64,000 bases of DNA from an uncultured Clostridium sp. (GTDB taxonomy: Bacteria > Bacillota > Clostridia > UBA1212 > UBA1255). How positions within the stretch are numbered: position 1 is the stretch's first letter; each line of letters starts with the position of its first letter. The notes under the pieces were generated by a model. That model saw nothing but the letters and a program-made list of their open reading frames with translations, had not been told where the DNA came from and ran no database searches. The translations under genes and the position numbers were made by a program. Location of the stretch: assembly GCA_900543695.1 (NCBI GenBank), contig UQSG01000007.1, positions 27,024 to 91,023 on the forward strand, read 5' to 3'. Of the stretch, positions 26,086 to 34,104 are shown in pieces.

Positions 26086-27084
26086 TCAGTTTGCCGAAAA
26101 ACTGTCTCGAAGAATGGTCGCCCCGTCCAGAATCGCATTTGAGGTCAGATCCGTACACGTTTCATCATAAACAAGGTAATACTTCCCCAGATATTCCTCC
26201 GTACCGTTGAAGCGGTAATATTTGACTGCATTTGCATTGATTGCGGAAAAAATCCCGCCGATTTTTCTGATCTGCATCTCCGTCAGATTTGTTTCGCATT
26301 CTTCAAGGAACGGCAGAACGATATCCGTAAACGTCTGCGCGTACGCCTGGTCTCCCGTTTTAATAACCTTCTGCGATAGAAAAGCGCTCAGAAAGCTTTG
26401 CGCCGCCTGAATCCGTTTCACATCGCTGCCGTCATAATACGCCAGAAGCTCTGCCGAATACTCATTGTTTTCCGTACGGTAAAACTGAATCAGCTGAAGC
26501 GCCTCGGAGCCCGTCAGTTTCTTCGTATCCTTTTTCAGATCAATGTGGTATTTTCCGGACACATACTTCAGATCTACCGGAATGGTATAATCGATGCCCG
26601 TAGAATCCCGATCGAAGGCATTTATAAATTCCGCAAAAGTATTGCAGGGCATCTGAACATAATAATCTACGCTGATTTCAAAAAAAGATGCCACAATATC
26701 CGCGGCAGAGGCAGCCGATCCCGTTTTTGCCAGCAGATTTCCCATGTTGCCTACGCTGCGGTCGCTGTTTAGGGCGTATTTCAGATCCTTCGGGATATAC
26801 AGAAAATGAAGGGACGAATTTTCGGAATCCACATGAGCCAGCACCATGAGCTCTGTCTCCGTTCCGTCCTGATCCCCAACGATAAACAGAATGTTTTCCT
26901 TCAGCGCCTGGGAAGCATCTTCCCCGGTGCCGTTCGGATCATAGGTCGGCGCAGAAACCGAGAGCTCGCGTTCTTCCGTTTTCGCAGTTTTTTGATAGGA
27001 ATCTGCCAAAACAAGCCCGCATACGCAAAGCGTTATAAAAATAACGGCAGTAAAAACCAATATGAAGCGCCTTAAGTTATCCAT
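26086..27084 (-). CDS. Divergent LCP (LytR-CpsA-Psr)-like protein
   Basis: 332 residues. One N-terminal transmembrane helix (residues 7-27), then an extracellular domain resembling LCP enzymes, which attach polymers to peptidoglycan. Visible LCP-like parts are ILFIVGDQDGTETELMVLAHVD, LYIPKDL, VDYYVQMPCNTFAEFINAF and KLTGSEALQLIQFYRTENNE. Several residues usually conserved are changed: the R-T/S-D segment reads TETE and IPRDT reads IPKDL. It may be a degenerate or non-catalytic member. GGAGGAC lies about ten bases before the ATG. It follows the M18 peptidase on the same strand. Confidence 0.72.
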   Translation of the reverse strand: MDNLRRFILVFTAVIFITLCVCGLVLADSYQKTAKTEERELSVSAPTYDPNGTGEDASQALKENILFIVGDQDGTETELMVLAHVDSENSSLHFLYIPKDLKYALNSDRSVGNMGNLLAKTGSAASAADIVASFFEISVDYYVQMPCNTFAEFINAFDRDSTGIDYTIPVDLKYVSGKYHIDLKKDTKKLTGSEALQLIQFYRTENNEYSAELLAYYDGSDVKRIQAAQSFLSAFLSQKVIKTGDQAYAQTFTDIVLPFLEECETNLTEMQIRKIGGIFSAINANAVKYYRFNGTEEYLGKYYLVYDETCTDLTSNAILDGATILRDSFSAN

Positions 27085-27113
27085 ATCGCATGTCCTCCGA
27101 ACGGAACCTTTTT

Positions 27114-28547
27114 TTATTTTTCAAAGAAAGCGTGATATGCTCTGTAAGTCCAGTAAACATCGGCCTTCGACGTTACTTCGTAGGGGGAATGCATTCCAAG
27201 CACAGGTGTGCCGCAGTCAACTACATCCATGCCGAGATCCGCCATAAACTGCGCGATGGTACCGCCGCCGCCCTTGTCGATTTTTCCCATTTCTGTGAGC
27301 TGCCAGGGAACGCACTTCGCATCGAGCGTCGCGGCGATTTCTGCAAAAAATTCACAGCTCGCCTCGCTTGCGCCGCTCTTCCCTCTATGCCCCGTATATT
27401 TTTCAAATGCAATTCCCATCCCGCAATACGCCGTATTCAGCGGCTCGGATACCTCGGGAAAATTCGGATCAAAGGCCGCCGTGACGTCAGCGGAAAGGAA
27501 GCGCGTAGCCGTCATGCTTCTTCTGGCTGCGACGCCCGCTTCGATCGGATTCCTTTCTTCCGCGGAAGCCGCATGGCAAAGCTCTACAAAGAAATTCTCA
27601 AGCCAATTTGCACGCGCGCCCGTATTTCCCACGCTTCCAATCTCTTCCTTGTCAGAAAAATAGCAGGAAGCGGTCCGCTGCGGTACTTCGTCCAGATCGA
27701 GAAGCGCACGGAACGCTGTATAAGCGCACACCCGGTCATCCTGCCCGTAGCCTCCGATCAGACCTCTGTCTAAACCGATATACTTTGCATCGAGCGCCGG
27801 AACGATCTCAAGCTCTGCAAAATTAAAATCCCGCTCGGATATTCCGTATTTTTCATGTAAAATTTTCAGGATATTGTATTTCACACGGCTCCCCTTCTCA
27901 TCGTTTTCAAGAACATAGGGAACGGATCCGACCATAAGATTCAGATGCTCAGCTGTGACAGCTTCTCCGGCTTTCTTTTCCATCTGATCGTTCGCCAGAT
28001 GCGGCAGAAGATCGTTAATCACAAAGCTCGTATCATCGTCGCTCTCTCCGAGACGGACGTGAATTAAGGTGCCATCCTTTTTGGAAATTACGCCGTGTAT
28101 CGCAAGTGGCAGAGAAACCCACTGATATTTTTTGATGCCGCCGTAATAATGCGTCTTCGCCAAAGCAAAGCCGTGGTCTTCATACAGAGGGTTCGGGCGG
28201 AAGTCCAGTCTGGGAGAATCCAGATGAGCGCCGACCATGCTGCAGCCTTTTATCGGATGGTCCTTACCGACTACAGCCAAAATCAGCGCTTTGCCGCGGT
28301 TCACCCAGTAAAGCTTTGTTCCGGGCTCTAAAGTACCGCCCCTCTCTATTATTTTCTGAAAATCGGAAAAGCCCTTGCTTTCCGCTTCCTTTACCATTTC
28401 GGAAACCGCTTCGCGTTCGGTTTTGGCATGATTCAAAAAGCGGATATATCCCTTTGAAAATTCATGAGAGGCGGCCTGCTGTGCGTCGTTCATCGTATAC
28501 AGCGCAGATTCGCGTTTATACTCCAGATTTTTTATATCAATACTCAA
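27114..28547 (-). CDS. M18 family aminopeptidase
   Basis: 477 residues, typical of the aspartyl aminopeptidase (M18) family, dinuclear zinc enzymes that remove N-terminal residues in the cytoplasm. Metal and catalytic regions visible: GAHLDSPRLD, THYYGGIKKYQWV, SDKEEIGSVGNTG (Glu-Glu pair), and the C-terminal VLGMHSPYEVTSKADVY. No signal peptide. AAGGGAGGAA is about eight bases upstream of the start. Preceded by its own probable promoter (28581-28610) and transcribed after the aminotransferase gene. Confidence 0.93.
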   Translation of the reverse strand: MSIDIKNLEYKRESALYTMNDAQQAASHEFSKGYIRFLNHAKTEREAVSEMVKEAESKGFSDFQKIIERGGTLEPGTKLYWVNRGKALILAVVGKDHPIKGCSMVGAHLDSPRLDFRPNPLYEDHGFALAKTHYYGGIKKYQWVSLPLAIHGVISKKDGTLIHVRLGESDDDTSFVINDLLPHLANDQMEKKAGEAVTAEHLNLMVGSVPYVLENDEKGSRVKYNILKILHEKYGISERDFNFAELEIVPALDAKYIGLDRGLIGGYGQDDRVCAYTAFRALLDLDEVPQRTASCYFSDKEEIGSVGNTGARANWLENFFVELCHAASAEERNPIEAGVAARRSMTATRFLSADVTAAFDPNFPEVSEPLNTAYCGMGIAFEKYTGHRGKSGASEASCEFFAEIAATLDAKCVPWQLTEMGKIDKGGGGTIAQFMADLGMDVVDCGTPVLGMHSPYEVTSKADVYWTYRAYHAFFEK

Positions 28548-28580
28548 AAAGATTCCTCCCTTTTATCATTCAATGGGTAT

Positions 28581-28610
28581 AGTATACTCTTTTCGCCGTT
28601 ATTTTTCCAA
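28581..28610 (-). promoter_or_regulatory. Possible promoter of the M18 peptidase gene
   Basis: Minus strand TTGGAA (28605-28610), 18-base spacer, TATACT (28581-28586). The -35 box lies in the last codons of the aminotransferase gene. Confidence 0.4.
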
Positions 28611-29876
28611 CAATTTTTGCGCGGAGCAGATCTTTACGCAGATGCAGAAAACGCGGATCGCCTCGCGCAGGTCCTCGATCGGGGGCATGGAGGGAGCGAT
28701 TCGGATGTTCTGATTCTCCGGATCTTTTCCGTATGGAAAGGTTGCGCCGGCGGCCGTGAACTGTACGCCGCATTCCTTTGCCATTGAAACGACGCGGTCC
28801 GCACAGTGGCATGCGGTATCCACGCTGATAAAGTAGCCGCCCTCCGGCCTGCTCCAGGTCAGAATTCCGTTGCCGCCAAGCTCTTCCTCCAGAATTTCGA
28901 TTACAGCTCTGAATTTCGGCCGCATGATTTCCGCGTGCTTTTTCATATGCGCAATGAGATGATCGTAATCCTTCAAAAATTTTACATGGCGCAGCTGGTT
29001 GATCTTATTCGGTCCGATCGTCTGGATCGCATAAATCCCCTTCAGCCATTCGATGTTGCGCGGGCTTGATGCAACTGCCGCGACGCCGGCGCCCGGATAC
29101 GTTATTTTGGAAGTAGAGGCAAATACAAGCGCACGATCCGGATTCCCGGCTTCCGCGCAGGCCTGGATCAGGCTGCGCTGCTTAGCCGGCTCCCCCTCAA
29201 GCATGTGTACCGTATAGGCGTCGTCCCAAAAAATACGGAAATCGTCCGCGGCGCATTCCATCCGCGCCAGGCGCTCCACAACGGCGTCCGAATAAACGAT
29301 GCCTGTAGGATTGCTGTATTTTGGAACGGACCACATTCCCTTTATACTGGCGTCATTTTTCACAAGCGCTTCAATAGCGTCCATATCGGGCCCATCCGGC
29401 AGCATCTTTATGTTGATCATTTCGATTCCGAGCTTTTCGGTAATTGCGAAGTGTCTGTCGTATCCCGGAACGGGGCAGAGAAACTTAATCGTTCCCTGCT
29501 TCGACCACGCCGCGGCGCCGTTTCCGGTTCCGAGCAGCAGGAACGCGGAGACCAGATCATACATCAGATTCAGACTTGAATTTCCCCCAGCTATGACTTG
29601 TTCTGCCGGAACGGAAAAAATTTGTGAAAAAAGCGTTCTGATTTCCGGAATTCCTTCCAGAATTCCGTAATTTCTGCAATCGACGCCGCTGGTCGTCTTG
29701 AAATCGCCGAGACAGTCGTCTGACATCATGGGATCGGAAAGAGCAAGCTGCGCCGCCGCCGGCTTTCCGCGCGTCATATCGTACTTTAAATTTTTACTTT
29801 TATATTCCTCATATCGTTTTTGTTCCGTTTCTAAAACAACTTCGAGTTCCCTGCTGCTCATATCGCCGTACTTCAT
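28599..29876 (-). CDS. PLP-dependent aminotransferase (PF12897 aspartate aminotransferase-like)
   Basis: 425 residues. Fold type I aminotransferase: LKYDMTRGKPAAAQLALSDP near the N-terminus, VIAGGNSSLNLMYDL in the PLP phosphate region, VPKYSNPTG, WDDAYTVH, and the PLP lysine in FASTSKITYPGAG. These features match the PF12897 group, which is distinct from classical AspC. The amino donor is probably aspartate or alanine but is not proven. ATG 29876 is chosen because CAGGAGGATC precedes it, and the upstream in-frame part overlaps the promoter. Confidence 0.87.
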   Translation of the reverse strand: MKYGDMSSRELEVVLETEQKRYEEYKSKNLKYDMTRGKPAAAQLALSDPMMSDDCLGDFKTTSGVDCRNYGILEGIPEIRTLFSQIFSVPAEQVIAGGNSSLNLMYDLVSAFLLLGTGNGAAAWSKQGTIKFLCPVPGYDRHFAITEKLGIEMINIKMLPDGPDMDAIEALVKNDASIKGMWSVPKYSNPTGIVYSDAVVERLARMECAADDFRIFWDDAYTVHMLEGEPAKQRSLIQACAEAGNPDRALVFASTSKITYPGAGVAAVASSPRNIEWLKGIYAIQTIGPNKINQLRHVKFLKDYDHLIAHMKKHAEIMRPKFRAVIEILEEELGGNGILTWSRPEGGYFISVDTACHCADRVVSMAKECGVQFTAAGATFPYGKDPENQNIRIAPSMPPIEDLREAIRVFCICVKICSAQKLLEK

Positions 29877-29906
29877 AATGATCCTCCTGAATAGTTGATT
29901 CGAGCT

Positions 29907-29935
29907 ATTATATCTCAATTCCATACGCGTGTCAA
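29907..29935 (-). promoter_or_regulatory. Perfect consensus sigma-A promoter of the aminotransferase gene
   Basis: Minus strand TTGACA (29930-29935), 17-base spacer, TATAAT (29907-29912): both boxes and spacing are exact consensus. The -35 box overlaps the TGA stop of yraN. Confidence 0.85.
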
Positions 29936-30306
29936 AATGCGTCTTCGATCACATTCAGCGTAATTTCCCCGTCGTCCTCCAAAATCGCTTCAACCACATC
30001 GAAACGGACGGCGGCGGTATTCTGGAGGCCGCTCTGAAGCAGATAAATTTGGGCAAGCGTGCGGAGTCGTCTGCGTTTCTTAAAATTTACGGCTTCGCAC
30101 GGTCTGGCAAGCGGCTCTGCGCGTCTCGTTTTGACCTCGCAGATCACAAGAATTCCGCAGGCCCTATGATAAGCGATCAGATCGATTTCTCCCGTTTTCC
30201 GCCACCGCCAATTCTGTTCCAGAACTTCATAGCCGTCGCGGAGGTATCGCTCGGAGGCCGCGGCTTCTCCTCTTCTTCCCGTTTGAATGCGGCCGTCAGC
30301 CGTCAT
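29932..30306 (-). CDS. YraN/UPF0102 nuclease-like protein
   Basis: 124 residues, usual length. Belongs to the UPF0102 group with a restriction-endonuclease-like (PD-(D/E)XK) fold. Visible core: GEAAASERYLRDGYEVLEQNW, GEIDLIAYH and ILVICEVKTRR, which supply the Asp and Glu-X-Lys acidic centre. A Holliday-junction or repair role is proposed in the literature but not settled. The ATG overlaps the nadE stop (ATGA), so it is translationally coupled to nadE. Confidence 0.9.
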   Translation of the reverse strand: MTADGRIQTGRRGEAAASERYLRDGYEVLEQNWRWRKTGEIDLIAYHRACGILVICEVKTRRAEPLARPCEAVNFKKRRRLRTLAQIYLLQSGLQNTAAVRFDVVEAILEDDGEITLNVIEDAF

Positions 30307-32219
30307 ATTTCAGGCAAATCCGCCAGCCATGCGGAAGAATCCGCATCGGAGGGCATTCTGAGGTCTCCTCTGGGAGAAAGAGAAATCGTTCCGACCTTCG
30401 GGCCGTCTGGCAGACAGGAACGCTTAAATTGCTGGCTGAAAAAGCGGCGCAGAAAGATCCGCAGCCACTTCAGGATCACAGCCTTCTCATATCGCTCCCG
30501 GAACGCGTTCTGTGCAAGAAAATAGATTTTATCGGGAGAAAATCCATACCTCTGAAAATAATACAGAAAAAAATCGTGCAGCTCGTACGGTCCGACGAGC
30601 TCCTCCGTTTTCTGTGAAATGCTCCCGCCTTCCGGAGGAAGCAGCTCCGGGCTGACCGGCGTATCGAGAATATCCTGGAGAACCGCTTTCAGGCCGCCCT
30701 CAGAGCGGCCGGCGTAAAATTTTACGAGATGACGCACCAGCGTTTTCGGCACAGAGGCGTTAACGGCGTACATGGACATATGATCGCCGTTGTAAGTGGC
30801 CCAGCCAAGCGCCAATTCGGAGAGATCGCCTGTGCCAACTACAAGGCCGCCCGTTTTGTTTGCATAATCCATCAAAACCTGCGTCCGCTCCCTTGCCTGT
30901 GCGTTTTCATAGGTTACGTCATGCAGAGCCGGATCCTGGCCGATATCTGCAAAATGGCTGAGAACAGAGCTCTTAATATCGATCTCCTTCAGCGTCGCGC
31001 CAAGCTCTCTGGCCAGGCGGCAGGCATTCCGATAAGTTCTGTCAGTGGTGCCAAAGCAAGGCATTGTAATACAGTGGATTCCTTTTCTGTCCAGTCCGCC
31101 GATATCAAAGGCGCGCGCGGCAGCAAGCAGGGCCAGCGTGGAATCGAGTCCGCCGGATAAACCGATCACCGCTGTTTTGGCGTTTGTATGAAGAAGGCGT
31201 TTCCTGAGGGCATATGCCTGCATGGTCAGAATTTCCGCGCAGCGGGCCTCCCGGCTGTCATCGTCACGCGGGACAAACGGAGTTTCTTCATAGCCGCGCA
31301 TCAGCTTCCGATGATTTCTTTGGCGCAGCGGAATCGCAACGGCTCGTACGCAGCCGCTGCACTCCGTAAATGTGCTTACGGCACGCCGTTCCCGGGAAAG
31401 CAGCTCTGTATCAGTATCAGCAAATAGAATGCCGTGATCTTCAAACAATTCGGATTCCGCCAGAAGCGAAGCGTTTTCATAAATAAAGCGGTGACCGGAA
31501 AAAACCATGTCCGAGGTTGATTCATATGCACCCGCATCGCTGTACACATAGGCGCAGATATTTCTGCCTGAATGCGCAGCAGCAAGCGTTTTTCTGTACG
31601 CACGCTTTCCGATGATCTCATTGCTGGCAGAAAGATTGCAGAGGATCAGTGCGCCTGCTTCTGCAAGCCTGCCGGACGGCGGGTTGCGCACCCATAAATC
31701 CTCGCAGATTTCCACGCCGAACCGTAATCCATCCAAAGCGCTGGAACAGTCGAATATCAGGCTTCCAAACGGGATCCGTTCGCTTCCGAAAGACAGCTGC
31801 CTGTCCTGACCATCCTCCCGATACGGCGTAAAATAACGCATTTCATAAAACTCACCGTAATTGGGAATATTCTGTTTCGGTACGATCCCGTGTATTTTCC
31901 CATTAAAGAGAACTGCGGCAGCATTATACAGGTTTGCGCCGTCTGCAACAGGAAGGCCGATTACAGCCACGCAGGCTAAGCCCTTCGTGCTTTCCGCAAT
32001 CCGGAGCGTCTCCTGCCTTGCGCTTTCCAGGAGCCGTGTCTGCAGAAAAAGGTCCCCGCAGGTATAGCCTGTCACGGAAAGCTCCGGAAATACGAGCAGA
32101 TCGCATTCCTCCGCCTCCGCCTTCTGGATGGTTTCTATAATCCGATCCGCGTTATACACACAATTTGCAACCTTTATCGAAGGCGCAGCGGCGCCCAAAC
32201 GAACATAACCGTATTTCAT
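30303..32219 (-). CDS. nadE: Glutamine-dependent NAD synthetase
   Basis: 638 residues. Two-domain enzyme making NAD from deamido-NAD with glutamine as nitrogen source. The N-terminal nitrilase-type amidase has the triad Glu46 (FPELS), Lys115 (VPKQNIPNYGEF) and Cys172 (EICEDLW). The C-terminal synthetase has the PP-loop GLSGGLDSTLALL and GTGDLSELALGWATYNGDH. ATG 32219 is chosen: AAGGAGG lies 11 bases upstream and the protein begins as in relatives. An ATG at 32258 lacks a ribosome binding site. Promoter at 32265-32293. Confidence 0.94.
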   Translation of the reverse strand: MKYGYVRLGAAAPSIKVANCVYNADRIIETIQKAEAEECDLLVFPELSVTGYTCGDLFLQTRLLESARQETLRIAESTKGLACVAVIGLPVADGANLYNAAAVLFNGKIHGIVPKQNIPNYGEFYEMRYFTPYREDGQDRQLSFGSERIPFGSLIFDCSSALDGLRFGVEICEDLWVRNPPSGRLAEAGALILCNLSASNEIIGKRAYRKTLAAAHSGRNICAYVYSDAGAYESTSDMVFSGHRFIYENASLLAESELFEDHGILFADTDTELLSRERRAVSTFTECSGCVRAVAIPLRQRNHRKLMRGYEETPFVPRDDDSREARCAEILTMQAYALRKRLLHTNAKTAVIGLSGGLDSTLALLAAARAFDIGGLDRKGIHCITMPCFGTTDRTYRNACRLARELGATLKEIDIKSSVLSHFADIGQDPALHDVTYENAQARERTQVLMDYANKTGGLVVGTGDLSELALGWATYNGDHMSMYAVNASVPKTLVRHLVKFYAGRSEGGLKAVLQDILDTPVSPELLPPEGGSISQKTEELVGPYELHDFFLYYFQRYGFSPDKIYFLAQNAFRERYEKAVILKWLRIFLRRFFSQQFKRSCLPDGPKVGTISLSPRGDLRMPSDADSSAWLADLPEI

Positions 32220-32264
32220 GTAAGAACATGCCTCCTTGTCTTCCGAAAGAAAAAGCATTTTAAA

Positions 32265-32293
32265 AGTATATAATAAAACGGCCTGCCCTTCAA
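32265..32293 (-). promoter_or_regulatory. Promoter of nadE, inside the rplS terminator region
   Basis: Minus strand TTGAAG (32288-32293), 17-base spacer, TATACT (32265-32270). The -35 box lies within the terminator hairpin of the preceding gene. Confidence 0.55.
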
Positions 32294-32316
32294 TAGCAAA
32301 TTGAATCTGCAGGCCG
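32279..32316 (-). terminator. Terminator of rplS
   Basis: CGGCCTGC (32279-32286) pairs with 32309-32316. A second stem TTCAAT (32289-32294) with ATTGAA (32300-32305) stacks inside. On the minus strand TTTTATTAT follows. Located 20 bases past the rplS stop. Confidence 0.85.
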
Positions 32317-32335
32317 CTTTTCGCAATGTTTTTGA

Positions 32336-32680
32336 TTAATCGAGCTTTTCCGTAATCTTGGCGGCTTTGCCGACTCTTCCGCGCAGATAATAAAGCTTCG
32401 CTCTTCTGACCTTACCGTGTCTTACCGTTTCAATCTTTGCGATCTTCGGAGAATGTACCGGGAAAATTCTTTCGACACCTACTCCGTAAGAAATCCTTCT
32501 GACGGTAAACGTCTCGCAAAGGCCTGTCCCGCGCTTGCCGATGACCGTGCCCTCGAAAATCTGAATTCTTTCCCGAGTGCCTTCCTTAACCTTAAAGTGA
32601 ACCTTGACATAGTCTCCGATCAGCAGAGGGGCGGTTTGTTCTTTTAAATAATCTGCTTCTACAGCTTTAATGATATCCAT
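32336..32680 (-). CDS. rplS: 50S ribosomal protein L19
   Basis: 114 residues, standard length. Binds at the 30S-50S interface. Typical features: N-terminal helix DIIKAVEADYLK, then GDYVKVHFKVKEGTRERIQIFEGTVI, RRISYGVGVERIFPVHSP and a C-terminal RRAKLYYLRGRVGKAAKI. AAGGAG lies about nine bases before the ATG. It is transcribed alone from a strong promoter through a structured leader (32681-32770), unlike the rimM-trmD-rplS order seen in many bacteria. Confidence 0.97.
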   Translation of the reverse strand: MDIIKAVEADYLKEQTAPLLIGDYVKVHFKVKEGTRERIQIFEGTVIGKRGTGLCETFTVRRISYGVGVERIFPVHSPKIAKIETVRHGKVRRAKLYYLRGRVGKAAKITEKLD

Positions 32681-32770
32681 TTCTTCTTCACTCCTTCCGA
32701 CCAGACGTTCTTACGAAGATTGCAGAGGACCGTCTTACTTGCCCGCACCGCTCTTGCCGGTGCGCATAAC
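32681..32770 (-). ncRNA. Structured 5' leader of rplS (possible L19 autoregulatory leader)
   Basis: About 90 bases between predicted transcription start and ATG. Two hairpins: GCACCG (32745-32750) with CGGTGC (32758-32763), and AGACG (32703-32707) with CGTCT (32731-32735) enclosing a small TCTT/AAGA stem. L19 leaders are known in Bacillota; identity with that class is an inference from position and folding. Confidence 0.45.
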
Positions 32771-32776
32771 GTTAAA

Positions 32777-32806
32777 ATTATACCATGCTGTTTTATTTGC
32801 TGTCAA
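32777..32806 (-). promoter_or_regulatory. Strong promoter of rplS
   Basis: Minus strand TTGACA (32801-32806), 18-base spacer, TATAAT (32777-32782), both boxes exact. Confidence 0.82.
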
Positions 32807-32856
32807 GCTTTTTTGTTTTCCTCTTTATCTTATCGTCGTTTATGCAATATTTATAT

Positions 32857-33660
32857 TTACGCATTCATCCAGATGCCGTCTTCTGAGATTTTCTTCCAGT
32901 CGGGACGCAGCACCCGGATCGGTTCGCGCTGCTTTGTGGTTTCCCTGGTTTGTATAATATATCCCTGGCTGATCAAATCTGCCACGCAGCTTTTTACCTT
33001 CGCCGCGGATATATCATACTTCCCCGATACACATTCCACCGTTTTCATGAAAGTCGGCTGTTTGTTTCCTCTTTCCATCGTCGTCTTCAGCGACGTAAAA
33101 ATCATATCATAAACCGGCAGGTTTTCCTCATTTTCAAGCGGTACTTCAACGGTCCAGTCGGCGCTGTTCTTTAAGTTCCTGCTGATACAATTCTTTACGC
33201 CGTAGACGCCGACCTTTTTATTGCAAAAATTTCTGAGAAACGCGGCGGCCGAGCTGAAATGTCCGTCGCCGGAAAAAATAATAAACAATTCCGCCTCCTG
33301 ATAGGATAATGCCTTTTGATAAATATTATCAAGAATAATAAAATCTGTATAATCTTTTTTATAATGCAGGTCGGGATTGTAAGTATCGATTATTTTATTC
33401 GTAAAAGTGCGGATCCGTTTCGTTTCCGTCTCTTTCTCACGGAATTTTGAAAAATCGCCGAAAAATATGACCTCTACTATATTGCATTTCTTTTTTAAAT
33501 CATTGAACCAGGCCTGTAGGTTCGGTTTCATATGATGCAGCTTTTCCATCGAAATAAACCAGTGCTCATAGTCGACAAAAGCTATGGCCTTCGGTAACCC
33601 GTTGTTCTGCCCGATTTGCCGGCGTTTTCGGCCGAGCAAACCAAAAAATCTTTTTCCCAT
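32857..33660 (-). CDS. NYN-domain (LabA-like) putative RNase with C-terminal winged helix
   Basis: 267 residues. The N-terminal basic stretch RKRRQ precedes a NYN/PIN-like domain: AIAFVDYEHW (first Asp), VEVIFFGDFSKFRE, KDYTDFIILDNIYQKA, and IIFSGDGHFSSAAAFLR with the SGDGHF acidic motif. The last 70 residues (TFMKTVECVSGKYDISAAKVKSCVADLISQGYI) look like a winged-helix domain. NYN proteins are metal-dependent ribonucleases in other systems; the target here is unknown. ATG 33660 is chosen because GGAGG lies six bases upstream. Single gene between HU and rplS. Confidence 0.8.
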   Translation of the reverse strand: MGKRFFGLLGRKRRQIGQNNGLPKAIAFVDYEHWFISMEKLHHMKPNLQAWFNDLKKKCNIVEVIFFGDFSKFREKETETKRIRTFTNKIIDTYNPDLHYKKDYTDFIILDNIYQKALSYQEAELFIIFSGDGHFSSAAAFLRNFCNKKVGVYGVKNCISRNLKNSADWTVEVPLENEENLPVYDMIFTSLKTTMERGNKQPTFMKTVECVSGKYDISAAKVKSCVADLISQGYIIQTRETTKQREPIRVLRPDWKKISEDGIWMNA

Positions 33661-33710
33661 TAACATTCCTCCAAGTTCTATTAATGAGCATAAAGACGAT
33701 ATCATAAAGA

Positions 33711-33740
33711 ATTGCTCTCAAATTTGGAATTGAGAGCAAT
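33711..33740 (-). terminator. Terminator of the HU gene
   Basis: Perfect 11-base stem ATTGCTCTCAA (33711-33721) with 33730-33740, 8-base loop, followed on the minus strand by TTCTTTA. About 20 bases past the HU stop. The weak T-run may allow some read-through to the NYN gene. Confidence 0.65.
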
Positions 33741-33760
33741 CGATACAGCAAAAACAAATT

Positions 33761-34036
33761 TTATTTAACGGCTTCCTTCAGCGCTTTTCCCGCTTTGAAT
33801 GAGGGAACTCTCGTAGCAGGGATTACAACTTTTTCACCTTTTTTTGCAGGATTAATTCCGACTCTTCCAGCTCTGTCCTTTACAGAAAACGTTCCGAATC
33901 CGACAAGGGAAACTTTATCGCCTTCTGCTAAAGCTTTCGTAATTTCAGAAAATACAAGATCAACCATTATTGCGCTGTCTTTTTTGGTAACGCCCGTTTT
34001 GTCTGATATAATTGTTACTAAATCGGCTTTCTTCAT
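33761..34036 (-). CDS. hup: HU family DNA-binding protein
   Basis: 91 residues, exactly HU size. Nucleoid protein that bends DNA as a dimer. Signature GFGTFSVKDRAGRVGINPAKKG leads into the DNA-clasping arm with PATRVPSFKAGKALKEAVK. AGGGAGG precedes the ATG. The frame is open for 70 more codons upstream, but these cross the promoter (34070-34098). The short form also matches the family start MKKADLV. Confidence 0.96.
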   Translation of the reverse strand: MKKADLVTIISDKTGVTKKDSAIMVDLVFSEITKALAEGDKVSLVGFGTFSVKDRAGRVGINPAKKGEKVVIPATRVPSFKAGKALKEAVK

Positions 34037-34069
34037 TAAAAAACCTCCCTGTATTTTTATATGAATTTT

Positions 34070-34098
34070 ATTATAGTACGAGGAAGCCTTTAAGTCAA
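34070..34098 (-). promoter_or_regulatory. Strong promoter of the HU gene
   Basis: Minus strand TTGACT (34093-34098), 17-base spacer, TATAAT (34070-34075). Confidence 0.8.
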
Positions 34099-34104
34099 GC
34101 CTTT

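Noticed and set aside
28095..28582. Short plus-strand frames opposite the M18 peptidase
   Set aside because: No ribosome binding sites and fully covered by the conserved minus-strand gene.
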